The notes under the pieces are model-generated. The model searched no databases. It saw only the letters and a program-made list of their open reading frames with translations, and was not told where the DNA came from. DNA of 64,000 nucleotides, taken from positions 62,001 through 126,000 of the forward strand of contig CALFUT010000031.1 of NCBI GenBank assembly GCA_937929805.1. The letters are read 5' to 3'. Shown here piece by piece: positions 11,072 to 19,309 of the stretch (its first letter is position 1; each line of letters opens with the position of its first letter). This DNA comes from an uncultured Pirellulaceae bacterium (GTDB lineage: Bacteria; Planctomycetota; Planctomycetia; Pirellulales; Pirellulaceae). A program made the translations under genes and the position numbers.

Positions 11072-12310
11072 GTGACCAATCCGAAGACAGGTTGGACTTC
11101 ATTCTGTGTCAAAAAACTATGGCGACCGGCTTCGGTTTTACTCGTGCTTTTCATGGTCGCGGGCTGTAGCCGTTCACCAGAGGTGGCCTCATCGTCAAAC
11201 GCCGAAACAAAGGCGGAACTCGACGCAAGTATCGCCGATGAACCAATCACCGATGAGCAAGCAACAAAGTTTGCCAACGAGTTGAGCAAAGCGATTGCCT
11301 CTAACAACTCGAAAGCAGTCGCCCAGTTGATTGCTTGGCCGGAAATTGTCGCTCGCGCGGTAGAAACCTACGACATGGCGGAACAAGACAAGGGTGACCT
11401 GATTCGAGACACCGTCAATGGCGCACCGAGTATCACCAAGGAGATTGCAAACACAGTCAAGCAAGGCGGCGTTTATCAACTGGTTCATGTAAAGCAACGA
11501 GGCAGCGACCCATTCGCGCTTTTTCGCTTGATTGCGGCCGATGGGACGCTCAACTACCACCTTGTTCGAATTCGAAGGATTCGAGAACGTGTCCGAGCAG
11601 ACCAATTCTTTAGTGCGGCCCAAGGCGGGGAAGTTAGCGACTCCATCCGACAAAAACTTGTTCAGGCCGCAAAGAACTTCATGGATTTCGAGAAAGTTTC
11701 GGAAGAACAGAAACGTTTCGTTGAAGATCTTGAAATCAAACAGCGATTGACTGACGCGGTTGCCTTTGGATTCGACGAACAGGCATTGCAAATCTATAAC
11801 GGGCTGCCAGACCGACTCAAAATGGGCCGGATACCAATGCTTTGTCGGATCAAGATCATCCCAATCGAAGAAACAACAAACTACGCTAACGCAGTCAAAC
11901 ACTATCTTGTGAAATTCCCGGACGATCCAGCCGGTGGGATGATTGCCCTTGATGCGGGTGCCACCGTCAAAGATGTTGAACTTTTGCAACAAGGTCACCG
12001 CGCCATAACAGAATGGTCCGGCGGCGACCCTTACCTAGATTTGCTTGTTGGAGCGGGCCTTTCGCAATTTGGCCGGACCGATCTGGCATTAGAAATGACC
12101 CAAGCAGTCGATCCGTCTAACGCTGGTATCTCGGGTGCTCATTCCCTCAAACTCAAGATCAGCTTGGCGGTCGATGACCATGCGGAAGCCTTGAATCAGT
12201 TGCGAATCCTGAAAGATAAGTATGGCATCAATCCCAAGCAACTGGAGGAAATCGAGCAATTCCAGAGCTTTGTTGAATCTCCCGAATACCAGCAGTGGAA
12301 AAACGACTGA
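11072..12310 (+). CDS. Predicted lipoprotein of unknown function
   Basis: 412 residues from a GTG at 11072, supported by GGAG at 11061-11064. The signal peptide ends in the lipobox VAGC (Cys32), predicting lipidation and attachment to a membrane. The mature part is mostly helical, with degenerate TPR-like stretches in the second half (QALQIYNGLPDRLKMG, YANAVKHYLVKFPDDPAG, RTDLALEMTQAVDPSNAG). I do not recognise a named family. It lies between the clpC terminator and tal and probably has its own promoter. Confidence 0.7.
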   Translation: MTNPKTGWTSFCVKKLWRPASVLLVLFMVAGCSRSPEVASSSNAETKAELDASIADEPITDEQATKFANELSKAIASNNSKAVAQLIAWPEIVARAVETYDMAEQDKGDLIRDTVNGAPSITKEIANTVKQGGVYQLVHVKQRGSDPFALFRLIAADGTLNYHLVRIRRIRERVRADQFFSAAQGGEVSDSIRQKLVQAAKNFMDFEKVSEEQKRFVEDLEIKQRLTDAVAFGFDEQALQIYNGLPDRLKMGRIPMLCRIKIIPIEETTNYANAVKHYLVKFPDDPAGGMIALDAGATVKDVELLQQGHRAITEWSGGDPYLDLLVGAGLSQFGRTDLALEMTQAVDPSNAGISGAHSLKLKISLAVDDHAEALNQLRILKDKYGINPKQLEEIEQFQSFVESPEYQQWKND

Positions 12311-12454
12311 ATGTTGGCTGGTCCCATTCAGCGACGGCATCGGTTAACTTATGAAAGCACATCTGTAGGGCGACATCGCTTCGAATTTTGCAATTTCGAA
12401 TTCTACGTGTTTGCCAAGTATTGTTTGAACTCTCAATTTCATGTGGAAACAACC

Positions 12455-13417
12455 ATGAACCAGCTAGACCAACTAAAGCAGTGGACCAAAGTCGTGGCCG
12501 ATACCGGCGACTTTCAGTCGATGGCGGAGTACACGCCTCAAGACGCAACGACCAACCCGTCATTGATTCTTGCCGCAACGAAGGATGAAAAATATCGACA
12601 CCTCGTTGACCAAGCCGTCAAAGAAACGGCCAGCAGTTCTTTGACCGGCGACGCGTTGGTCGAAGCAACGATCGACAAGGTTTTGATTCTGTTCGGCAAT
12701 GAGATTCTGAAGATCGTGCCCGGCCGAGTTTCCACCGAAGTCGACGCCCGACTGTCGTTCGACGTGGATGCCACCATCGCAAAAGCACGAGAACTGATCA
12801 AGCTGTACGAAGACTCGGGAACCAGTCGTGAACGCGTACTCATCAAGATCGCGTCGACTTGGGAAGGAATCAAGGCGGCCGAGATTCTTCAGAAGGAAGG
12901 CATCAACTGCAATCTGACACTGATGTTCTCGTTGGCTCAGGCCGTCGCTTGTGCTCAAGCCGACATCAAGCTGATCTCGCCGTTCGTAGGACGCATTTAC
13001 GATTGGTTCAAGAAAGATACGGGCCAAGAGTACACGGGGGCCGACGATCCGGGAGTTCAGTCGGTTACCGAAATCTTCCACTACTACAAAAAGTTCGGAC
13101 ACGACACGGAAGTCATGGGCGCCAGTTTCCGTAACGTCGGCCAAATCACGGAACTGGCTGGATGTGACTTGCTGACCATCAGCCCAAAACTCTTGGAAGA
13201 ACTGCAAAACTGTGAAGACCCGATTTCACTAAAACTGGATGCGAGCCAATCGGCCGCTCACGATATCGAGTCATTCGATTGCGACGAGAAAACGTTCCGC
13301 TGGATGATGAACGAAGACGCCATGGCAACTGAAAAAACGGCCGAAGGTATTCGTAAGTTCTCGGCAGATATCGTGACGCTGGAAAAGCTGATCCAAGAAT
13401 CGGTGGCTGTTGCCTAA
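12455..13417 (+). CDS. tal: Transaldolase
   Basis: 320 residues starting at [20 protein letters not shown], the usual start of TalB-type transaldolases. The open frame extends upstream to 12311 but that part is not conserved in character. Conserved blocks are [10 protein letters not shown] near residue 30, [15 protein letters not shown] with the Schiff-base lysine near 132, [18 protein letters not shown] and MGASFRN. It moves a dihydroxyacetone unit between sugar phosphates in the non-oxidative pentose phosphate pathway. Confidence 0.95.
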   Translation: MNQLDQLKQWTKVVADTGDFQSMAEYTPQDATTNPSLILAATKDEKYRHLVDQAVKETASSSLTGDALVEATIDKVLILFGNEILKIVPGRVSTEVDARLSFDVDATIAKARELIKLYEDSGTSRERVLIKIASTWEGIKAAEILQKEGINCNLTLMFSLAQAVACAQADIKLISPFVGRIYDWFKKDTGQEYTGADDPGVQSVTEIFHYYKKFGHDTEVMGASFRNVGQITELAGCDLLTISPKLLEELQNCEDPISLKLDASQSAAHDIESFDCDEKTFRWMMNEDAMATEKTAEGIRKFSADIVTLEKLIQESVAVA

Positions 13418-13463
13418 ACATTTCTGAGGCAGCGCCCTTTAACGTCCAGCAACAGATCAGGCC

Positions 13464-14093
13464 ATGAAAAAGTTTTCACTCGGTTCATTGGGCTCAGACC
13501 AAACCAATTCGGTCGGGGATGAGATCTCTGGTGTACTGACTTTCGTCGCCGTGATCTGGGTCGCGTTTTTCGCGGATTGGGCGTTGCCATTGAGTGAATG
13601 GTTCGCATTGATACCTCGTGATGTTGCTCGCTTGCCGGGTATCGTCGCGATGACGTTTCTGCACGGCAACTTTGGGCACCTTTTGTCCAACACCGTGCCG
13701 CTGATCATTCTCCTGACACTACTATCCGGATCACGGGCAAATTCATGGCAAACCGTGACGATGATTGTGGTAATTGGCGGCGCTTTGCTGTGGCTGTTCG
13801 GCCGCAACGGCACAGACTCGCACGTCGTCAGCCACATCGGCGCTAGCCTGCTGGTCTTTGGCCTTATCACTTTTTTCTTGGCCGCGGCTTGGTTTGAAAT
13901 GCGAGTCGTTTCGATCGTGATTGCGGTGCTGGTTGGAGTGCTTTACGGTTGGTCGTTGTTGTTCGGTGTCGTGCCCATGCAGCGCGGCGTCTCGTGGGAC
14001 GGACATCTCTGCGGCGCCGTCGCTGGCGTCATCGTGGCATTCGCACAATCTCGACTGACAAACCGTTCAATCTCCACGACTGCTAGCACTTAA
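13464..14093 (+). CDS. Rhomboid family intramembrane serine protease
   Basis: 209 residues with six hydrophobic helices. HGNFGHLLSN (67-76) supplies the conserved His/Asn of helix 2. SHIGASLLVFG places the catalytic serine at 128. WDGHLCGAVAG has the catalytic His181. The family motif after helix 4 is GxSG, and here the last position is Leu (GASL), so activity is likely but unproven. The start is MKKFSLG with AGG just upstream. It probably cleaves membrane proteins within the bilayer. Substrates unknown. Confidence 0.85.
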   Translation: MKKFSLGSLGSDQTNSVGDEISGVLTFVAVIWVAFFADWALPLSEWFALIPRDVARLPGIVAMTFLHGNFGHLLSNTVPLIILLTLLSGSRANSWQTVTMIVVIGGALLWLFGRNGTDSHVVSHIGASLLVFGLITFFLAAAWFEMRVVSIVIAVLVGVLYGWSLLFGVVPMQRGVSWDGHLCGAVAGVIVAFAQSRLTNRSISTTAST

Positions 14094-14218
14094 TCCCTGA
14101 TAAACTCGCCCTATCCGGCAAAGTTTATCAAGATCCGGTTGGCGGCCGTCGATGATAGAGTTGAATCTGTCTGGGGGGACACCGTCACTCAAGGTATGCG
14201 CGCAAGTGCATTTGAACC

Positions 14219-15094
14219 GTGTCATCCGCCAGTCCAATCCACGATCCATCGTATGTGCCACCCGTCGGCATTCTGGGAGGTTTCGTGGACCAAGTATGCC
14301 GCTGGGGCGAACTGGTTATCGATTCCATCACTGCGGTCGGTGATTTTACTCTGTTCATGATTCGCACCCTGCGATGGTTGCTGACCCGGTTGCCCCGGGG
14401 TGAGACGCTTTGGCCCAACTTCTATGAAGTGGGAGTCAAAAGCCTGCCAGTCGTTGCGTTGACGGGCACGTTCATCGGCATGGTCTTGGCCGTCCAAAGC
14501 TATTTTCAGTTTCGGCAGTTGGGGCTGGAGACTCGCTTGGGTGGCGTGATCAACATGACGCTGGTCCGAGAACTGGGACCGGTGCTGGCGGCCACGATGT
14601 TGGCCGGTCGAGTCGGTAGTGCGATGGCGGCCGAGCTTGGCACCATGCGCGTCACCGAGCAAATCGACGCGCTGTCCGCGATGGGAGCCAATCCGGTTCA
14701 CTATCTGGTGGTGCCGCGTTTTCTAGCATGCCTGTTCTTGATCCCCACGTTGACCATCATGGCCGACTTCATGGGTGTGGCCGGCGGACACTTCTACAGC
14801 GTCTACATTTTAGAAATCGACATTCATCACTATTGGCACAACAGCAAGATATTTGTCTCACAGTTCGATCTGTTTGTAGGTTTATTCAAAAGCATCTTCT
14901 TTGGTTCAGCCATTGCGATGGTCAGCTGCTATCAAGGCTTCAATTGCACCGCGGGTGCCGAAGGCGTTGGTCGTGCATCCACGTCAGCATTTGTGCACTC
15001 GTTTGTGATGATTTTGATCATCGACTTGTCTCTGGGAATCGTCCTAGATTGGGTATACTTCTTGATGTATCCCGAAGGAGTCGGACTTCTGTAA
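14219..15094 (+). CDS. mlaE: MlaE-family ABC transporter permease
   Basis: 291 residues from a GTG at 14219. MlaE signatures are LTGTFIGMVLAVQSYFQF, LVRELGPVLAATMLAGRVGS and AAELGTMRVTEQIDALSAMG, followed by helices ending in DWVYFLMYP. MlaE is the inner-membrane permease of the Mla phospholipid transporter. The ATPase gene starts 3 bp downstream and mlaD 4 bp beyond that, so the three are one operon. No mlaB or mlaC is nearby. Confidence 0.93.
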   Translation: MSSASPIHDPSYVPPVGILGGFVDQVCRWGELVIDSITAVGDFTLFMIRTLRWLLTRLPRGETLWPNFYEVGVKSLPVVALTGTFIGMVLAVQSYFQFRQLGLETRLGGVINMTLVRELGPVLAATMLAGRVGSAMAAELGTMRVTEQIDALSAMGANPVHYLVVPRFLACLFLIPTLTIMADFMGVAGGHFYSVYILEIDIHHYWHNSKIFVSQFDLFVGLFKSIFFGSAIAMVSCYQGFNCTAGAEGVGRASTSAFVHSFVMILIIDLSLGIVLDWVYFLMYPEGVGLL

Positions 15095-15097
15095 GCC

Positions 15098-15919
15098 ATG
15101 ATCGAAGCATTACTGGAACAACAAGAACCACTCGTTGAGGTCCATGATCTGCACGTGCAGTTTGGAGCGCAGAAGGTCTTGCGCGGGATCAATCTGACCA
15201 TTCCGGCTGGGCAGACATTGGTCTTGTTAGGCGAAAGCGGTTGCGGCAAAACGGTTTTAATGAAATCCATCATCGGCTTGGTGCAACCGACACGTGGTCA
15301 AGTCATTTTCGATCACGAAGACTTGGCGACGCTGGCCGAGCGTGAAATTAACTACCTTCGGCTTCGTTATGGCTTTGTCTTTCAAAATGCAGCATTGTTC
15401 GACAGCATGACGGTCGGACAAAACGTTGCTTTTCCATTGCGGCAACAAGGTCGTTTTTCTGACAATCAAGTTTACGAAATGGTTCTTTCCCGATTGTCAG
15501 AAGTCGGTCTGCCCGATTCCGTGGTGCACAAAAAACCGGCCGAGTTATCGGGAGGCATGAGAAAGCGAGTCGGACTGGCTCGAGCGTTGATCATGAACCC
15601 GGAAATGATCATGTATGACGAACCCACCACCGGTCTCGATCCAATCATGAGTGACGTTATCAACGAGTTGATCATTCGGACTCGACGCCGCAATCCGGTA
15701 ACCAGCGTCGTGGTGACTCACGACATGAATACTGCAAAAAAAGTGGCCGACCGGATCGTGATGCTGATGCCGCTGCCGCGCCTTGGAGAACAAGAAAGCC
15801 AAATCATCTTTGATGGAACGCCTGAAGAGCTAGTCAACTGCCGCGACCGACGTGTCCAGCAGTTTATCAATGGCGAAGCGGGTGAACGACTCATGGAACT
15901 TCGAGCCACAGGAGTTTAA
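15098..15919 (+). CDS. mlaF: MlaF-type ABC transporter ATP-binding protein
   Basis: 273 residues. Walker A is LGESGCGKT, the Q-loop region FVFQNAALFDSMT, the signature ELSGGMRKRVGLARAL, Walker B MIMYDEPTTGLDP, and the switch histidine VVVTHDM. The LSGGMRKR form and the FDSMTVGQNV segment are typical of Mla/retrograde-transport ATPases. It powers MlaE and MlaD. Only 3 bp separate it from mlaE, suggesting translational coupling. Confidence 0.93.
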   Translation: MIEALLEQQEPLVEVHDLHVQFGAQKVLRGINLTIPAGQTLVLLGESGCGKTVLMKSIIGLVQPTRGQVIFDHEDLATLAEREINYLRLRYGFVFQNAALFDSMTVGQNVAFPLRQQGRFSDNQVYEMVLSRLSEVGLPDSVVHKKPAELSGGMRKRVGLARALIMNPEMIMYDEPTTGLDPIMSDVINELIIRTRRRNPVTSVVVTHDMNTAKKVADRIVMLMPLPRLGEQESQIIFDGTPEELVNCRDRRVQQFINGEAGERLMELRATGV

Positions 15920-15923
15920 GGCC

Positions 15924-17117
15924 ATGAACGAACAAAGATTACAATTTCGTGTCGGACTGTTTGTCATTCTAGGAATGTTGATTCTTGGGATTCTGATCTT
16001 TCTGTTCAGCGAGGGCTGGTCCAACCAATACACTTTGTACATCAAGCCGTCGTCGGCTCCTGGAGTAACCGCTGGTACACCAATTCGGAAGAACGGAATC
16101 CTCATTGGTCGAGTAAAATCGGTCGAAAACGTGGACGACCATGTGCTGCTTGAACTTGGCATCAATGAGAACGAGCGAATTTTCAGTAACGAAGTCGTCT
16201 CGATTGGAACAGAATCATTTTTGGGCGATGCGGGCGTAGAGTTTCTTCCTCAATCACGTGAGACACGCGGCACGCTGGTCGGCAACAACGGTGTGATGGG
16301 CAAGGTTTCCATCCAACGCGACCCGATGGAAATCATCGATATCGCTTTGAACTTGGAAAAAGATGTCGCGGACACGCTGGCGGCAATTCGGACCGCAGGC
16401 AGTGCCGTGAACGAGGCGGGTGACGGAATCAAGCAGCTAACGACCTACGTAAGCGGAGCGTTTCAGGACGATGACAGCGACTTCCGCAAGCTGTTGGTCG
16501 ATTTCCGCGGCGTCAGTGTGAAGGCGCAGGCGGCTTTGGATAACTTCAATCGCATGTTTGAAAACATGAACACGATTGTGGGTGACCCAAAGCTGAAGGA
16601 GCAAATCACAGATGTGATGAGCACGTTGCCCGACATCTTTCAGGAAATGCGAGTCACCATCAGCGATACTCGCGAGACGATCAACGGCTTCCGCTCGGTC
16701 AGTAAAAAAGCCGGCAAGAATCTTGACAGCCTGCAGGGCTTCACTGATTCGCTCAACGACAACGGCCCCGAAATTCTATCGCAAGTCAAATCCAGTATCG
16801 GCAACATCAATGGCTTGGTGTCTCGCATCAGCCAGTTCACGCAGTCGCTGTCCAAACTGCAGAACTCTGAGGGCACGATTGGGAAATTGCTTAACGATAC
16901 CGAGCTGTACGACAGTGTGCTGCAAACTGCCGAAAATGTACGCCAGTTGAGTGTGCGGTTGGACCCGATGATCAGCGACTTGCGCATGTTCGCTGACGCA
17001 ATCGCTCGCGATCCCGGCTCAATCGGCGTTCGAGGCGCATTGGATCGCCGCCCCAGCAAAACCGGTTACAAAGGAAGCTTGATTCCTCGCGATGGTGAAT
17101 CGCCCCTGCGACGGTAG
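15924..17117 (+). CDS. mlaD: MlaD/MCE-domain substrate-binding protein
   Basis: 397 residues from the ATG at 15924 (MNEQRLQFRVGLFVILG). A longer frame to 15852 overlaps mlaF. One N-terminal transmembrane helix (about 9-28) is followed by an MCE domain (SAPGVTAGTPIRKNGILIG to FLGDAGVEFLP) and a long helical C-terminal region that could form the coiled tunnel seen in long MCE proteins. It should hand lipids between the membrane and a periplasmic partner. At nearly 400 residues it is about twice the length of E. coli MlaD. Confidence 0.9.
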   Translation: MNEQRLQFRVGLFVILGMLILGILIFLFSEGWSNQYTLYIKPSSAPGVTAGTPIRKNGILIGRVKSVENVDDHVLLELGINENERIFSNEVVSIGTESFLGDAGVEFLPQSRETRGTLVGNNGVMGKVSIQRDPMEIIDIALNLEKDVADTLAAIRTAGSAVNEAGDGIKQLTTYVSGAFQDDDSDFRKLLVDFRGVSVKAQAALDNFNRMFENMNTIVGDPKLKEQITDVMSTLPDIFQEMRVTISDTRETINGFRSVSKKAGKNLDSLQGFTDSLNDNGPEILSQVKSSIGNINGLVSRISQFTQSLSKLQNSEGTIGKLLNDTELYDSVLQTAENVRQLSVRLDPMISDLRMFADAIARDPGSIGVRGALDRRPSKTGYKGSLIPRDGESPLRR

Positions 17118-17139
17118 CTCCATTGAGTCGATCGTGCCA

Positions 17140-17430
17140 TCAGCGATCACGCCAAAAGCCAACCCTTCGCTTTGAGTGCGCGACCGCCACGACCAAAATA
17201 TGATTTCGTTCGCGGCGAAAAACAATTTGGCAAGGATACCTGCGAACGCTGCAGCTCTGGTGACGAGAATCAACTTTGATGAACCTATCGGGCGTCTCGA
17301 TAATCGAGCCTATCGCAAGATCGACGGCAACAATCAGTCCGCGAGCCGCGTTTTGACTTCTCTCGGAATACCACGCTACCGCGGCCTCAAGTTCTCCGAT
17401 GGCTTCTGGGTGGAATTCAATCCGCATCAT
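17140..17430 (-). CDS. RelE/ParE-family toxin
   Basis: 96 residues, with EFHPEAIGELEAAVAWY at the start and YPCQIVFRRERNHILVVAVAHSKRRVGFW at the end, the pattern of plasmid-stabilisation toxins of the ParE/RelE superfamily. Arg and His positions in the last strand are typical. It overlaps the antitoxin reading frame by 14 bp, the usual arrangement with the antitoxin first. The target (ribosome-bound mRNA or gyrase) cannot be told from sequence. Confidence 0.88.
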   Translation of the reverse strand: MMRIEFHPEAIGELEAAVAWYSERSQNAARGLIVAVDLAIGSIIETPDRFIKVDSRHQSCSVRRYPCQIVFRRERNHILVVAVAHSKRRVGFWRDR

Positions 17431-17659
17431 TCGTGCCGTATTGGTTCATCAGCTTTTCACGAATCATCGACCAGTCGTGTAGCTCCACCTCCCCCGAATC
17501 GATCTCGTCACTTCGGCGATTGATTTCGCTGATCCATTCGGCAGACAACGTTGGTGGCAGATCGTCCGGCACAGTGGATGCAAGTTCATCGATTAGTTTG
17601 ATCCGTTCGGAGACCGACAGTTGCATCGCATTCGCCAACAAATTTTGATACTCACACAT
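17417..17659 (-). CDS. Antitoxin of the addiction-module component family
   Basis: 80 residues from the ATG at 17659 (MCEYQNLL). A longer frame to 17734 adds an unlikely leader. The body ALQLS-type segment is MQLSVSERIKLIDELASTVP followed by a LSAEWISEINRRSDEIDSGE stretch, as in the putative addiction module component (Unstab_antitox) family that pairs with ParE/RelE toxins. The short acidic sequence is expected for a labile antitoxin. It probably represses its own operon, but I see no clear operator. Confidence 0.85.
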   Translation of the reverse strand: MCEYQNLLANAMQLSVSERIKLIDELASTVPDDLPPTLSAEWISEINRRSDEIDSGEVELHDWSMIREKLMNQYGTNDAD

Positions 17660-17763
17660 GAATGCAATTCGCAAATAAGAGCTAGGAGACAGACGGTTAC
17701 TCAAATTGTAAACTGTAGAAGCGGATAAAATCAAATATCTGAAACTTTCTTACCAGGTTCCAT

Positions 17764-18429
17764 TTGTCGAGCCCCACCATCCAATCCATCCAAATCGGAA
17801 TGCCTCGCCAGTTGGGTACCCCCGGCAGTGAAGAGCCGGACCAGCAGCCATGGTTCAGCGGCTTCATGAAAACGGCCGTTTCTGGACCGGTTGAAGTCAC
17901 ACTGACTGGCATCAAAGGTGACGGACAAGCTGACCTGAAAAACCATGGTGGCCCAGACAAAGCCATCCTTTGCTACAGCGCCGACCATTTCGCATTTTGG
18001 TCGAAAGAGTTGTCACGCAACGATGTATCGGGCGGCATGTTTGGTGAAAACTTGACGATCAACGGCCTCTCCGAAGACGTGGTCTGCATTGGAGATACGT
18101 TTGCCATCGGTGAAGTCGTCGTCCAAGTCACTCAGCCTCGTCAACCTTGTTGGAAACTGGGCCGGCGATGGAACGAGCCAACGCTTCCCAAGCAAGTTGT
18201 AAAAAATGGGTTCTGCGGCTGGTATCTTCGCGTGCTCACGCCCGGCACGATCGAGGCGGGGCAGGGCTGCCAGCAAATTGAACGCCCCAACCCGGAGTGG
18301 ACCGTGCGTCGAGCCCATGAAACGATGTACCGAAACAACGCCTCAAAAACCAACCTGCGCGATCTGGCCAATCTGCCCGAACTATCGGAAGCTTGGCGAA
18401 GTGAGCTTCGCAGGAAGTTGAAATCCTGA
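17764..18429 (+). CDS. MOSC domain protein (YiiM-like)
   Basis: 221 residues from a TTG at 17764. An ATG at 17800 is the alternative. The MOSC core is visible as GIKGDGQADLKNHGGPDKAI, then GGMFGENLTI, CIGDTFAIGEVVVQVTQPRQ and PCWKLGRRW with the conserved cysteine. YiiM-type MOSC proteins handle molybdenum-cofactor-linked reductions of N-hydroxylated compounds. The exact substrate is unknown. The next gene starts 1 bp after the stop, so they form an operon. Confidence 0.88.
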   Translation: MSSPTIQSIQIGMPRQLGTPGSEEPDQQPWFSGFMKTAVSGPVEVTLTGIKGDGQADLKNHGGPDKAILCYSADHFAFWSKELSRNDVSGGMFGENLTINGLSEDVVCIGDTFAIGEVVVQVTQPRQPCWKLGRRWNEPTLPKQVVKNGFCGWYLRVLTPGTIEAGQGCQQIERPNPEWTVRRAHETMYRNNASKTNLRDLANLPELSEAWRSELRRKLKS

Positions 18430-18430
18430 C

Positions 18431-19213
18431 ATGAAAAACATTCTCGCACGCCTAGCCGACCGCTTGGTGCTTCGGCCAACAACCAATCCGATCAATCCAG
18501 AAGATCGTCAGCGGATTCTGATCCCGTTCAACGGCGGTCACTTGGAGGCATGGAGCAACGAGGTCCATCAGGAAATCGGTTCGCCAAAACTGATCGCGCT
18601 GAAATTCCCGGGCACCGCAGGTCGAGCCGAACGGGCCGGTCCTCATCCGTGTGAACTTTGGCCCGAGTTCGCATCAAAAATCTGGACGATCAATCCGGCG
18701 GGCTATGGAGGCAGCGATGGCCACGCAACACTGCAGACGATGCCGGCTCAGGGCGATGCCGTGTTCAAATTCGTCCGGCAAGAATTGCCCGACCATCGAA
18801 TCTTGTTAGTCGGTAATAGCCTCGGTTGCCTATCGGCTCTCTATCTGGCCGCCCGCCACAAAGTTGTGGGCGTCTTCGTCCGAAACCCGCCGCCGCTGCG
18901 ACCGTTGATCGCCGAGCGACGCAAATACAACTGGTGGAACTTTGGAATGGCTCGATTCGTGGCCGAACAAATTCCGCCCGAGTTGGACGCGATCACCAAC
19001 GCCGCTCGATGCGAATGTCCAGCTTTCTTCCTTCGCAGTGAGAAAGACACCGTCGTTCCCGAGCCCTTTCAGCGCCGAATCCTTGATGCCTACAACGGAC
19101 CCAAGCAGGAGTTCGTCATCCCCGAAGCTGAGCACGATGATTTTGTGACGGAGGAGGATTTCGAGCGCTACCGAGCGGAGATGGCCAAGTTCAAGGAAAA
19201 ATGGACGGGCTGA
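18431..19213 (+). CDS. Alpha/beta hydrolase fold protein
   Basis: 260 residues. The nucleophile elbow is VGNSLGCL (Ser130), the acid is probably Asp206 in SEKDTVVP and the base His235 in EAEHDDF. NPAGYGGSDG near residue 90 matches the oxyanion-loop region. The protein lacks a signal peptide and is predicted cytoplasmic. It follows the MOSC gene by 1 bp, so co-expression is very likely. The substrate is not recognisable. Confidence 0.82.
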   Translation: MKNILARLADRLVLRPTTNPINPEDRQRILIPFNGGHLEAWSNEVHQEIGSPKLIALKFPGTAGRAERAGPHPCELWPEFASKIWTINPAGYGGSDGHATLQTMPAQGDAVFKFVRQELPDHRILLVGNSLGCLSALYLAARHKVVGVFVRNPPPLRPLIAERRKYNWWNFGMARFVAEQIPPELDAITNAARCECPAFFLRSEKDTVVPEPFQRRILDAYNGPKQEFVIPEAEHDDFVTEEDFERYRAEMAKFKEKWTG

Positions 19214-19309
19214 CAGGTAGAACTGACGCGCCCTCTCGTGGTCGCTGCCCGCACTGAGTCGGACAACCAACCTTTTGCCGAAGGAACGCGTAGCTTTTTC
19301 TATTCGGTG

